Positions 1 through 6,676 of a stretch of 12,680 nucleotides of DNA are shown piece after piece; positions within the stretch are counted from its first letter, which is position 1; every line of letters starts with the position of its first letter. The notes under the pieces are model-generated. The model saw only the letters and a list, made by a program, of their open reading frames with translations. It was not told where the DNA came from and searched no databases. The position numbers were made by a program, and so were the translations under genes. Origin of the DNA: Spirochaetales bacterium (GTDB lineage: Bacteria; Spirochaetota; Spirochaetia; DSM-2461); the NCBI GenBank assembly GCA_002748225.1, contig PDRU01000121.1, forward strand, positions 1 through 12,680, given 5' to 3'.

Positions 1-485
1 GCCTTTACTTCTTCTTCAGCTTCCGGTTTTACAGCCTTCTTTTCGGCAGAAGCCTTTTTGGGGGCTGATTTCTTTGCGGTTTTGGCGGTTTTGGAAGAAG
101 ACTTTTTCTTTCCGCCGGAGGCTTTTTCATCTTCCTTGAGGAATTCAAGAAGAACCATCTGCGCAGCATCGCCGGAGCGTCTGCCCAGTTTAAGAATACG
201 GGTATATCCGCCGGGACGTTCTGTAAAACGGGGACCAACTTCGGTAAAAAGCTTGTTCAAAACATCTTTTTCATAAATGGTTTTAGCCGCAATCCGCCGG
301 TTATGAACCGAATCAACTTTGGCCCGTGTTACCAGCTTTTCAGCAGTACGGCGAATTTCCCTGGCCTTTGCCTGAGTTGTCTCAATACGCTCGTACTTGA
401 TCAGAGACGTTACCATGTTTCTATGCAGGGCTTTGCGGTGACTGGATTTGCGGTCCAGCCGGTTAAATCCTATGCGGTTGTGCAT
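1..485 (-). CDS. rplQ: 50S ribosomal protein L17 with Lys/Ala-rich C-terminal tail (3' end beyond window)
   Basis: L17 sits near the exit of the nascent-peptide tunnel of the large subunit. Translating from the ATG at 485 gives 161 residues that run off the left edge without a stop. Residues 1-116 align by eye with the whole family: HRKAL near 17-20, the E-R-I-E-T-T-Q-A-K-A stretch at 32-41, KLF at 78-80, RPGGYTRILKL at 90-100 and GDAAQMVLLEFL at 105-116. Family members usually end around residue 115-130. This one continues with an unrelated low-complexity tail from about 117, rich in Lys, Ala and Ser, turning acidic (EAEEE) near 155-159. The start is supported by GAGGA seven bases upstream, inside the end of rpoA, and by a three-base gap after the rpoA stop. 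It is the last gene of the alpha-type block. The identity is secure; the true C-terminus is unknown. Confidence 0.95.
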   Translation of the reverse strand, partial: MHNRIGFNRLDRKSSHRKALHRNMVTSLIKYERIETTQAKAREIRRTAEKLVTRAKVDSVHNRRIAAKTIYEKDVLNKLFTEVGPRFTERPGGYTRILKLGRRSGDAAQMVLLEFLKEDEKASGGKKKSSSKTAKTAKKSAPKKASAEKKAVKPEAEEEVK

Positions 486-488
486 TTT

Positions 489-1568
489 CTATTCCTCATT
501 CTCTTCATTGTCGTCCGCCTCAGCGGCAGCAGGATTAAGAGGTTTGCCTATCCTGATGGAATTCTTCAGAACACTGTAATCGGTCATTCCAAGGCTCAGA
601 TTCCACTCTTTCAGTTTTTCTTTGATCTCCTGAAGTGACTTTTTACCGAAGTTCCGGGTTTTGGCAATATCTTCTTCTGTGCGCCGGGTCAGGTCGCCAA
701 TGGTTTTGATGTTGGCATTTTTCAGACAGTTGCTGGAGCGTACTGATAATTCCAGTTCTTCCACCGGAGTTTCCAGCAGCGCCCGGACACGTTCCTCATC
801 TTCATCAATGTCTTCATCGCCGGTTACATCATCTTCATCGAAATTAATAAAGATGGTAAAGTGATCTTTGGCAATTTTAGCCGCTTCAGCCAGCGCGTTT
901 TCAGGCGAAATTGTACCGTCAGTCCATATTTCCAGTACAAGTTTGTCAAAATCGGAGCGGTGACCGACACGGGTATCCTCAACGGTGTACTTCACTTTCA
1001 GTATGGGACTGAAAATGGAGTCGACAGGTATGGTTCCGATATGCTCAATGTATTTTTCATTCAATTCAGCCGGAACATAGCCGCGGCCAAGGTTAACCTG
1101 AATCTCAAAATCCAGATTTCCCTCTTTCATTACAGTACAAATGGGCTGATCTTTGTTTGCCACCTCAATACCGGCCTTTTCCAGATCGGCTCCGGTAATA
1201 ACTCCTTCACCCTTCCATTCTACATGTATGGTCTGCTCGTCAACTTCATCGTCCAGACGAAGACGCAGACTTTTAAGATTGCTGATAATAACAGGAGTAT
1301 CTTCTACTACGTGGGGAATTGCTTCAAATTCGCTGGTAACCACATGTGAGCTGCCTTCCTCATTAAATGTAGTAATACGGACAGCCGAAACAGCGTACCC
1401 CTGTATGGAAGAGAGCAGTATACGGCGGAGAGTATTTCCTATGGTTGTACCGTAGCCGCGTTCAAACGGATAGGCAATAAACTTGCCGTAATCTGCAGTT
1501 TCTTCACTGTGCTCAAATGTAATACCCTTGGGTTTCTTGAAACCTTTCAGGAGGTTCTTTCTAGCCAT
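489..1568 (-). CDS. rpoA: DNA-directed RNA polymerase subunit alpha
   Basis: RpoA dimerises to scaffold RNA polymerase assembly, and its C-terminal domain contacts upstream promoter DNA and activators. The 359-residue product has the N-terminal dimerisation domain, with the G-T-T-x-G-N-T-L-R-R-I-L motif at about 40-51. After an acidic linker (residues 244-259, almost all Asp/Glu) comes the C-terminal domain at about 268-328. That domain carries VRSSNCLK (276-283), whose Arg277 matches the DNA-contacting Arg265 of E. coli, and GKKSLQEIK at 308-316. A further 30 residues end in a second acidic run (350-359). The protein is somewhat longer than the E. coli subunit (about 329) because of the linker and tail. 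The ATG at 1568 has TGAGGAG five bases upstream. A 169-base space separates it from rpsK, so it may be expressed partly apart from the ribosomal genes. Confidence 0.98.
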   Translation of the reverse strand: MARKNLLKGFKKPKGITFEHSEETADYGKFIAYPFERGYGTTIGNTLRRILLSSIQGYAVSAVRITTFNEEGSSHVVTSEFEAIPHVVEDTPVIISNLKSLRLRLDDEVDEQTIHVEWKGEGVITGADLEKAGIEVANKDQPICTVMKEGNLDFEIQVNLGRGYVPAELNEKYIEHIGTIPVDSIFSPILKVKYTVEDTRVGHRSDFDKLVLEIWTDGTISPENALAEAAKIAKDHFTIFINFDEDDVTGDEDIDEDEERVRALLETPVEELELSVRSSNCLKNANIKTIGDLTRRTEEDIAKTRNFGKKSLQEIKEKLKEWNLSLGMTDYSVLKNSIRIGKPLNPAAAEADDNEENEE

Positions 1569-1573
1569 GTGTG

Positions 1574-1580
1574 CTCCTCA
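1574..1580 (-). promoter_or_regulatory. Ribosome-binding site of rpoA
   Basis: TGAGGAG on the minus strand lies five bases before the ATG of rpoA. It is a strong match to the 16S rRNA anti-Shine-Dalgarno, consistent with independent initiation at a gene that is not overlapped by its upstream neighbour. Confidence 0.75.
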
Positions 1581-1650
1581 AACACGTGGTTTACCGGAAG
1601 AATTAATTGAGAACCGGGAATGCATTCGGTGTCACCTGATGTTCCGTAAA

Positions 1651-1674
1651 GGCCCGGCCTGGCTGAGCCGGACC
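1651..1674 (-). repeat. GC-rich stem-loop upstream of rpoA, possible attenuator
   Basis: In the transcribed RNA the arms GGUCCGGCU and GGCCGGGCC pair over nine positions, with two G-U wobbles and a six-base loop. The stem is followed by only three U residues (1650-1648). It resembles a weak or partial terminator, which would reduce rather than stop read-through into rpoA. No experimental support can be drawn from sequence alone. Confidence 0.4.
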
Positions 1675-1704
1675 GTACAAAACAACGGCTTCCTGTCCTG
1701 CAGT

Positions 1705-1729
1705 CCGGTTTCCATTCTCCGGAAACCGG
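1705..1729 (-). repeat. Perfect 9-bp inverted repeat just after rpsK
   Basis: The arms CCGGTTTCC and GGAAACCGG are exact reverse complements around a seven-base loop. They begin eight bases after the rpsK stop on the transcribed strand. The stem would be stable in RNA, but it is not followed by a run of U, so it does not look like a complete intrinsic terminator. A role in 3'-end protection, RNase processing or partial attenuation between rpsK and rpoA is possible. Confidence 0.6.
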
Positions 1730-1737
1730 TTAACCCC

Positions 1738-2118
1738 TTAAACTCTCCGGCTCTTCCGCGGACGGCAGCCGTTATGAGGAATGGGGGTTATATCCTTAAT
1801 TGTCTTTACCTTCAGTCCCATGTTGCCTAAAGACCGTATGGCCGACTCCCGGCCCATTCCCGGTCCCTTAACAAACACGTTCACTGCCTGCAAACCGTAA
1901 TCACGAGCCCTGGTTGTTGCGGTCTCAGCTGTTGTCTGAGCAGCATAGGGAGTAGATTTTTTTGCGCCGCGGAATCCCAGGGAACCTGCACTGCACCAGG
2001 AAAGAGCGTTCCCTTTCAGGTCAGTAATGGTAACAATGGTGTTATTAAAGGTTGCCTGAATATAGACATTGCCTTCAATAATGGTTTTCTTTTCACGTTT
2101 CTTTTTGGTTTTAGCCAT
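1738..2118 (-). CDS. rpsK: 30S ribosomal protein S11
   Basis: S11 lies on the small-subunit platform and helps form the mRNA exit and the E-site region with S7 and S18. The 126-residue product has the usual length. It shows a basic N-terminus (MAKTKKKREKK), NVYIQATFNNTIVTITD near 17-33, KSTPYAAQ at about 54-61 and the C-terminal signature TPIPHNGCRP ending at about residue 120. The asparagine of HNG is the position that forms isoaspartate in E. coli S11. Where many homologues read PPK after NGCR, this one reads PRK. The gene starts 17 bases after rpsM. It is followed by the 169-base hairpin-bearing space rather than by rpsD. Confidence 0.98.
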   Translation of the reverse strand: MAKTKKKREKKTIIEGNVYIQATFNNTIVTITDLKGNALSWCSAGSLGFRGAKKSTPYAAQTTAETATTRARDYGLQAVNVFVKGPGMGRESAIRSLGNMGLKVKTIKDITPIPHNGCRPRKSRRV

Positions 2119-2135
2119 TATTCTTTACCCTCTCC

Positions 2136-2501
2136 CTACTTCTTCTTCTTGGCAACGGTTTTCGCTTTACCCTTCCGGGTCCGTGCGTTGGTTTTTGTCC
2201 GCTGTCCCCGAACAGGGAGCCCTCTTCTGTGACGCAGCCCGCGATAACATCCAATATCCATCAGACGCTTTATGTTCAGTGCTGTTTCAGAACGCAGACG
2301 GCCTTCTACCTTATACTCGTTTTCAATGAGTTTACGGAGAGTGTTTACCTCTTCTGCCGTCAAATCGTTCATACGTGTTTCAGGATTGACACCGGTTTTT
2401 TCACAAATCTGACGGGCGGAAGTCCGTCCAATTCCAAAAATGTATGTCAGTGCAATATCTGTATGTTTGTTGGGCAGGTCGATACCCGCAATACGCGCCA
2501 T
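2136..2501 (-). CDS. rpsM: 30S ribosomal protein S13
   Basis: S13 sits in the head of the small subunit, contacts the P-site tRNA through its tail and makes a bridge to L5. The 121-residue protein begins with MARIAGIDLP. It carries the helix-two-turn-helix stretch GIGRTSARQIC (23-33), and YRGLRHRRGLPVRGQRTKTN at 86-105 is the family signature. The last ten residues form a strongly basic tail with four terminal lysines. The length is normal. It lies nine bases downstream of rpmJ. In E. coli the leader of this gene holds the S4-binding pseudoknot. Here S4 is not encoded nearby and only a nine-base spacer precedes the gene, so that form of control is unlikely. Confidence 0.98.
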   Translation of the reverse strand: MARIAGIDLPNKHTDIALTYIFGIGRTSARQICEKTGVNPETRMNDLTAEEVNTLRKLIENEYKVEGRLRSETALNIKRLMDIGCYRGLRHRRGLPVRGQRTKTNARTRKGKAKTVAKKKK

Positions 2502-2510
2502 CGGAACCTC

Positions 2511-2624
2511 CTATTTCTGCCGCTGCTTATGCTTGGGATTCTCACAAATGATGCGCACCACACCACGGCGTCGTATCACTTTGCACTTGTCGCATATGGG
2601 CTTTACGCTCGCTCTTACTTTCAT
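2511..2624 (-). CDS. rpmJ: 50S ribosomal protein L36, zinc-binding form
   Basis: This 37-codon gene encodes L36, a very small large-subunit protein bound to 23S rRNA. The translation starts MKVRASVKPICDKC and ends HKQRQK. It keeps the C-x2-C-x12-C-x4-H zinc ribbon at Cys11, Cys14, Cys27 and His32, so this is the cysteine-containing form. AGAGG lies seven bases before the ATG. The gene follows secY after 13 bases. That placement, without adk, map or infA in between, is shared with Treponema and Borrelia and differs from many other bacteria. Confidence 0.97.
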   Translation of the reverse strand: MKVRASVKPICDKCKVIRRRGVVRIICENPKHKQRQK

Positions 2625-2637
2625 TGCGATACCTCTT

Positions 2638-3957
2638 CTACAAATTCCGCGAGCGGAGCTTGCCGCCCTTGGTTAAACCTTCGTGGTGATGCATCTTCAG
2701 ATGCCCTTCGATCTGACTCATGGTATCCAGATCCACACCTACCATAATGAGCAGTGAAGTACCGCCCATAATATACGCCATTTGCCGGGGGAACCCGGGA
2801 ATGACAATAATCAGAAGAGACGGAATCAGGGCAATCATGGCCAGGAACAACGAACCGGGCAAAACAATGCGATTCAGAATCTTCGTAAGATATGCCTCGG
2901 TATTTTCACTCCGAATACCGGGTATGGAGCCGCCATTATCACGGATTTGCTTGGAAATCTCAACCGGATTGAGCGATACCTGAGTATAAAAATAGGCAAA
3001 AAACACTATCAGCAGAGTGTAAAGAAGCAGATACAGCCATCCGCTGGGGTTCATAAGCCTCTGAAAATTACTCCAGAACTCACCCTGAAAACTGGATGCC
3101 AGCTGTACAGGAATGGTGAGTATGGAAGACGCAAAGATAACCGGAATAACTCCCGAAGGGTTAATTTTGAACGGAATGTAGGAACTCTGGCCCCGGTACT
3201 GTTTACGGCCGACAATTCGGCTTGCGTAGTTAACAGGGATCTTTCTCAAGCCCTGCTGTTCATAGATAACCAGAATAACCACAGCCACAAACAGAATAAA
3301 GGTCAGAATAACAAATACCGGATTCAGGTTTCTGGCCCGTATTTCCCGAATTAATACGCCGAAAGCATTCGGCATCCGGGCAACAATACCGGTAAAGATT
3401 AAGAGAGAAATACCGTTCCCCACACCTTTAACATTTATCTGTTCACCCAGCCACATCAAGAACACTGTCCCGGCGGTTGTGGTAAGCATGCCCAGCAGCA
3501 GGAACTGCCACCTGGTCATTCCGTCTACAACAACACCGTAGCCCAGAGGCATGCGCAGAAGAGCCATACCCTGCAGCAGACAGACAAGAACTGTCGCGTA
3601 GCGGGTATAACGCTGAATTTTTTTACGGCCGCCGTCTTCTTCACTGATACGCTTAAGAGCCGGGAACACCAGCATCAGCACCTGCATAATAATGCTGGTG
3701 GTAATGTAGGGCATAACACCCAGCATGAAAATGGAGAAATTCTTAAACGCACCGCCGGAAAAGAAATCAAGGTAATCAACAATTCCCTGACCTCCGCTGC
3801 CGCGGCCGGTGAAGAACGAACTCAGAGCACCCATATCCACACCCGGAATTGGAATAATGGAACCAATTCTGTGCACTACAAGCACTCCCAGAGTAAACAG
3901 CACCCTTCGGCGCAAATCGCGGATTCTGAAAATATCAACTATGGGATTACTAGCCAT
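2638..3957 (-). CDS. secY: Preprotein translocase subunit SecY
   Basis: SecY is the channel of the Sec translocon in the inner membrane. It exports unfolded proteins with SecA and inserts membrane proteins with the ribosome. The 439-residue product has the expected ten hydrophobic segments, the first at about 17-36. The plug-loop region follows at about 40-70. GVGNGISLLIFTGI lies near 178-191, SLNPVEISKQ near 328-337 and GGSIPGIR at 342-349. The cytosolic loop with basic residues (about 235-262) and the final segment GGTSLLIMVGVDLDT (398-412) are as in the family. There is no cleavable signal peptide, as expected. The ATG is three bases after the rplO stop, the classical spc-operon position. 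The C-terminal tail contains a HHH cluster at 423-425. Confidence 0.98.
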   Translation of the reverse strand: MASNPIVDIFRIRDLRRRVLFTLGVLVVHRIGSIIPIPGVDMGALSSFFTGRGSGGQGIVDYLDFFSGGAFKNFSIFMLGVMPYITTSIIMQVLMLVFPALKRISEEDGGRKKIQRYTRYATVLVCLLQGMALLRMPLGYGVVVDGMTRWQFLLLGMLTTTAGTVFLMWLGEQINVKGVGNGISLLIFTGIVARMPNAFGVLIREIRARNLNPVFVILTFILFVAVVILVIYEQQGLRKIPVNYASRIVGRKQYRGQSSYIPFKINPSGVIPVIFASSILTIPVQLASSFQGEFWSNFQRLMNPSGWLYLLLYTLLIVFFAYFYTQVSLNPVEISKQIRDNGGSIPGIRSENTEAYLTKILNRIVLPGSLFLAMIALIPSLLIIVIPGFPRQMAYIMGGTSLLIMVGVDLDTMSQIEGHLKMHHHEGLTKGGKLRSRNL

Positions 3958-3960
3958 CGT

Positions 3961-4443
3961 CTACTGCTTTTCCGTTTTATCGCCAGCCGGCGCGGCACCG
4001 GAGATACTTACAGAACCGCCGGCACTTTCAATTTTTTTCTGTGCGGAAGCTGAAACAGCAGGAACAGAAACGTTCAGCTTTTTCTTCAGCTCACCCACGC
4101 CGAGAATCTTCACCAGTTTTTCGCTTTTCTTAACCAGGCCTTTCTGAACCAGAGTTTCCAGCGTTACGCTTTCGCCGTCGGCATAAACCTTTTCAAGGGC
4201 TGCAACGTTAACCGGCACATACTCGGTTTTAAAAGGATAGTTAGAAAACCCGCGGGCCGCTACACGGCGGTAGATAGGCATCTGCCCGCCTTCAAAACCG
4301 GGACGTACTCCGCCGCCGGAGCGGGAATTCTGTCCGTTATGCCCCCGGCCGGAAGTTTTACCGCATCCGGAAGAACGGCCGCGGCCTACAATTCTCTTCT
4401 TTCTGGAAGCACCCTGAGGTGCTCTGAGAGGACTCACACCCAT
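3961..4443 (-). CDS. rplO: 50S ribosomal protein L15
   Basis: L15 is a late-assembly protein of the large subunit with a long extended N-terminal arm that threads through 23S rRNA. The 160-residue product has the Gly/Arg-rich arm (GRGRSSGCGKTSGRGHNGQ, 20-38) and the conserved PGFEGGQMPIYRR (48-60). The globular part extends to about residue 142. A short low-complexity end rich in Ala, Gly and Lys follows. The length is slightly above the usual 145-150 because of that end. The ATG is one base after the rpmD stop (TAAATG), so the two are probably coupled. Confidence 0.97.
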   Translation of the reverse strand: MGVSPLRAPQGASRKKRIVGRGRSSGCGKTSGRGHNGQNSRSGGGVRPGFEGGQMPIYRRVAARGFSNYPFKTEYVPVNVAALEKVYADGESVTLETLVQKGLVKKSEKLVKILGVGELKKKLNVSVPAVSASAQKKIESAGGSVSISGAAPAGDKTEKQ

Positions 4444-4444
4444 T

Positions 4445-4639
4445 TTACAATTCCTCCACTTTCACCAGATGGGAAATGGCCGCAACCATACCCAGCACTG
4501 AAGGATTAGCATCTTTTTCAACACTGGAATTCATTTTTCCCAATCCCAAAGCTTTCACGGTAGCCCGCTGAGAGGGCTTCCGCCCAATGGGACTGCGCAC
4601 CAGCGTTACACGTATTCGGGATGCCTGTTTCTTTGCCAT
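4445..4639 (-). CDS. rpmD: 50S ribosomal protein L30
   Basis: L30 is a small alpha/beta protein of the large subunit that binds 23S rRNA near the central region. The 64-residue product matches the compact bacterial form: IRVTLVRSPIGRKPSQRATV at 9-28, the turn ALGLGKMN at 30-37 and NPSVLGMV at 45-52. It sits between rpsE (four-base gap) and rplO (one-base gap), the standard place in the spc operon. Some bacterial lineages lack this gene, so its presence is mildly informative. Confidence 0.96.
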   Translation of the reverse strand: MAKKQASRIRVTLVRSPIGRKPSQRATVKALGLGKMNSSVEKDANPSVLGMVAAISHLVKVEEL

Positions 4640-4643
4640 AATT

Positions 4644-5141
4644 TTAGCCCCAGATATCCTTTACGGTTTTACCACGCCCAGCAGAAATACTGCGGGCTTC
4701 CATTAAATGCTCCAAACCGTTAAACACGCCTTTAACAATGTTCAACGTATTCTTGGAGCCCAGACTTTTGGCCTGGATGTCGCCTACTCCGGCGGCCTCC
4801 ATAATAGCCCTTACCGGACCTCCGGCAATAATACCGGTACCCGGCGCAGCCGGCTTCAGCAGCACTGAAGCGCTTTTGTAAACCCCCAGGATTTCATGAG
4901 GGAGGGTTGATTTACGCATGGGAACAACGATCATGTTCCTTTTGGCCTTTTCCACACTTTTGCGGATAGCCTCCGAAACATCATTAGCTTTCCCGAAACC
5001 GTAACCTACCCGGCCTTTGCCGTCTCCAACTACCATAAGGGCACTGAAAGACATTTTCCGGCCGCCTTTTACCGCCTTGGAAACACGGTTCAGCCGGATC
5101 AGTTTTTCGGTAAATTCCTTATCTTCGTTCCGTTCTCTCAT
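4644..5141 (-). CDS. rpsE: 30S ribosomal protein S5
   Basis: S5 lies at the mRNA entry tunnel of the small subunit with S3 and S4 and affects decoding accuracy. The 165-residue product has the N-terminal double-stranded-RNA-binding domain, with VKGGRKMSFSALMVVGDGKG at 24-43 and the GYGFGKA turn at 46-52. The C-terminal domain follows, with PAAPGTGIIAGGPVRA at 97-112 and SLGSKNTLN at 126-134. The length is normal. It starts nine bases after rplR. The basic loop near residues 20-29, where spectinomycin-resistance changes occur in other bacteria, looks ordinary. Confidence 0.98.
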   Translation of the reverse strand: MRERNEDKEFTEKLIRLNRVSKAVKGGRKMSFSALMVVGDGKGRVGYGFGKANDVSEAIRKSVEKAKRNMIVVPMRKSTLPHEILGVYKSASVLLKPAAPGTGIIAGGPVRAIMEAAGVGDIQAKSLGSKNTLNIVKGVFNGLEHLMEARSISAGRGKTVKDIWG

Positions 5142-5150
5142 TGCCGACTC

Positions 5151-5510
5151 CTAGAACTCAAGACCCGACTCACGGGCCCCGTCGGCAACGGCTTTCACGA
5201 TTCCGTGATAGCGGTAGCCGTTTCTATCAAAAATTACAGCCTTAACCTTGGCAGCCTGCAGACGCTCGGCAATAGTTTTGCCGACGGTTTTTCCGCCCTC
5301 CACAGAGCGTTTAACACCGTCAAGCGCCTTTTCCATAGTGGATGCCGCGGCAATAGTTCTTCCATTTTCATCGTCAATGGCCTGTACGCTGATGTTCTTA
5401 TGGCTCTTGAACACCGTCAGGCGCGGACACATGGCCGTGCCGGCCAGCTTACCGCGGACTCTCCGCTTCCGCTGAACACGTTTACGCCGCTTGTCACTCA
5501 GTCTATCCAT
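5151..5510 (-). CDS. rplR: 50S ribosomal protein L18
   Basis: L18 binds 5S rRNA together with L5 and helps place it in the central protuberance. The 119-residue protein has the very basic N-terminal arm (KRRKRVQRKRRVRGK within 7-21). PRLTVFKSHKNISVQAIDD follows at about 29-47, and the C-terminal half ends in ARESGLEF. The length and order (rplF, rplR, rpsE) are typical. The gene begins ten bases after the rplF stop. Confidence 0.98.
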   Translation of the reverse strand: MDRLSDKRRKRVQRKRRVRGKLAGTAMCPRLTVFKSHKNISVQAIDDENGRTIAAASTMEKALDGVKRSVEGGKTVGKTIAERLQAAKVKAVIFDRNGYRYHGIVKAVADGARESGLEF

Positions 5511-5520
5511 ATCCTTATAC

Positions 5521-6060
5521 CTACTTTACGCCGCTCTTACCGACTTTCCGGCGGATATTTTCGTCATCATACCGGATACCTTTACCTTTGTAAGGTTCAG
5601 GAGGCCGCAGCTTACGAATTTCTGAAGCAACCTTTCCGACAAGACACTTGTCAATACCGCTGACTGCAACCTTGTTGTTTCCTTCCACATTGATGGAAAC
5701 GCCCTCCGGAATTTCATATTCAATCTGGGTTGAATAGCCCAGATTAAGCAGAAGGGTTTTACCTTTCAATTCAGCGCGGTAACCTACACCGTTAATAACC
5801 AGCGTACGGGTAAAACCCTGGCTGACTCCCACTACCATGTTGTTCAGCAGTGAACGGTACAAACCGTGAAGGCTCTTGGCTTCTTTGGTTTCGTTAGCCC
5901 GGCTGACCAGTACTTCATCTTCTTTTATGTCAAAAGAAACAAGCGGAAGGAAAGACTGAGTCAGCTCACCCTTGCTGCCCTTAACATGAAGGGTACTGTC
6001 TTTAATGGTAATGGTAACCGCTTTGGGTACCGGTACCGGTTTTAATCCTACTCGAGACAT
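5521..6060 (-). CDS. rplF: 50S ribosomal protein L6
   Basis: L6 is made of two similar RNA-binding domains and sits near the base of the L7/L12 stalk and the factor-binding site. From the ATG at 6060 the product is 179 residues, starts MSRVGLKPVPVP like its homologues, and carries the C-terminal signature RPPEPYKGKGIRY (152-164). An upstream in-frame codon at 6102 would add 14 residues, but these would overlap rpsH and have no counterpart in the family. GGAGGG stands five bases before the chosen ATG, which decides the start. The spacing from rpsH is ten bases. Confidence 0.97.
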   Translation of the reverse strand: MSRVGLKPVPVPKAVTITIKDSTLHVKGSKGELTQSFLPLVSFDIKEDEVLVSRANETKEAKSLHGLYRSLLNNMVVGVSQGFTRTLVINGVGYRAELKGKTLLLNLGYSTQIEYEIPEGVSINVEGNNKVAVSGIDKCLVGKVASEIRKLRPPEPYKGKGIRYDDENIRRKVGKSGVK

Positions 6061-6065
6061 TCCAG

Positions 6066-6071
6066 CCCTCC
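6066..6071 (-). promoter_or_regulatory. Ribosome-binding site fixing the rplF start
   Basis: GGAGGG on the minus strand, partly overlapping the rpsH stop codon, is five bases before the ATG at 6060. It supports that start over the longer frame that begins inside rpsH. Confidence 0.75.
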
Positions 6072-6469
6072 TACCACACCGTACAGATAATTTCGCCGCC
6101 AACCTTGTTGGCTACGGCTTTCTTCCCGGTAATAACACCGTTGGAGGTGGAAACTATAACAGTTCCCAGGCCGTTATACACCCGGGGCATGTTCTTGTAG
6201 CCGGAATAAACCCGGCGCCCGGGAGACGATACAGTTTTTATACCGTGAATAATGGAAGATTCATTGTCATCGTACTTCAGGAAAACCCGGATAAGGTCAA
6301 TTTCATCCTGGGTAACTTTCTTAAAGTTTTTAACATAACCCTCATTTTTGAGAATCTTAATAATTTCCATCTTCAATTTCGAAGGACGTATGTCCACTTT
6401 TTCATGTTTGGCCGCCACACCGTTACGGATTTTGGTAAGCATGTCGGCTACAGGATCTGATACACTCAT
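6071..6469 (-). CDS. rpsH: 30S ribosomal protein S8
   Basis: S8 is a primary 16S rRNA binder that organises the central domain. In E. coli it also represses the spc operon by binding a 16S-like hairpin at the start of rplE. The 132-residue product begins MSVSDPVADMLTKIRN and has the C-terminal signature GTVIVSTSNGVITGKKA (about 102-118) ending in the ICTVW strand. The length is normal. It lies 18 bases after rpsN. Whether autoregulation is kept here is not visible: the rplE start region encodes a repeat tail instead of the usual N-terminus, so an E. coli-like S8 target is not expected there. Confidence 0.98.
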   Translation of the reverse strand: MSVSDPVADMLTKIRNGVAAKHEKVDIRPSKLKMEIIKILKNEGYVKNFKKVTQDEIDLIRVFLKYDDNESSIIHGIKTVSSPGRRVYSGYKNMPRVYNGLGTVIVSTSNGVITGKKAVANKVGGEIICTVW

Positions 6470-6487
6470 ATTCCTCTATTCTCCCTG

Positions 6488-6673
6488 TTACCAGCTCGAT
6501 TTGGTGACACCGGGAATCATGCCTTCATTGGCAAGCTTCCGGAAGCAAATACGGCACATTTGAAACTTTCTCATATAACCGCGCGGCCGGCCGCATACCC
6601 GGCAGCGGCGAACAGTACGTGTCATGTACTTCGGCTTACGCTGAGCCTTGATAATCATCGACTTCTTAGCCAT
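6488..6673 (-). CDS. rpsN: 30S ribosomal protein S14, type Z (zinc-binding)
   Basis: S14 stabilises the head of the small subunit with S3 and S10. The 61-residue product is the short zinc form: two CxxC pairs at Cys24/Cys27 and Cys40/Cys43 are separated by 12 residues. The N-terminus is MAKKSMIIKAQRKPK and the C-terminus GMIPGVTKSSW. The longer zinc-free form found in E. coli is about 100 residues. It follows the rplE stop after three bases. Some annotations name this form rpsZ. With L36 and probably L24, it is one of several zinc-type ribosomal proteins in this cluster. Confidence 0.97.
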   Translation of the reverse strand: MAKKSMIIKAQRKPKYMTRTVRRCRVCGRPRGYMRKFQMCRICFRKLANEGMIPGVTKSSW

Positions 6674-6676
6674 GGC

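Larger units (their letters stand above)
1569..1737 (-). other. rpsK-rpoA intergenic region with hairpins and small palindromes
   Basis: This is the only sizeable non-coding space in the window. In the transcribed direction it opens with a perfect 9-bp inverted repeat (1705-1729), followed by a second stem-loop (1651-1674). Next come a dyad around the 10-bp palindrome GAATGCATTC (1618-1627, with flanking ACC/GGT arms at 1613-1630), an AATTAATT box (1601-1608), a CACGTG core (1583-1588) and the rpoA ribosome-binding site (1574-1580). I see no convincing -35/-10 pair. Many bacteria have rpsD at this point; no S4 remnant was recognised. The space could host a processing site, attenuator or weak promoter that lets rpoA-rplQ be expressed at a different level from the upstream genes. 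That function is inference only. Confidence 0.6.

Noticed and set aside
29..238. Minus-strand open frame of 69 codons at the left edge
   Set aside because: It is an off-frame reading of rplQ. The true rplQ frame runs from 485 through the edge and matches L17.
861..1349. Plus-strand open frame of 162 codons opposite rpoA
   Set aside because: The rpoA reading on the other strand is full length and unmistakable; the antisense frame shows no independent coding evidence.
1594..1640. Possible promoter for rpoA (GTGACA with an AT-rich box about 18 bases downstream)
   Set aside because: The -10-like hexamer matches the consensus at only about half its positions, so the call would be guesswork without transcript data.
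6030..6044. Palindromic GGTACC/ACCGGT run near the rplF start
   Set aside because: It is explained by the codons for the Pro-Val-Pro-Val-Pro residues at the L6 N-terminus.
6061..6102. 14-residue N-terminal extension of L6
   Set aside because: It overlaps the end of rpsH and has no family counterpart. A strong ribosome-binding site precedes the ATG at 6060.
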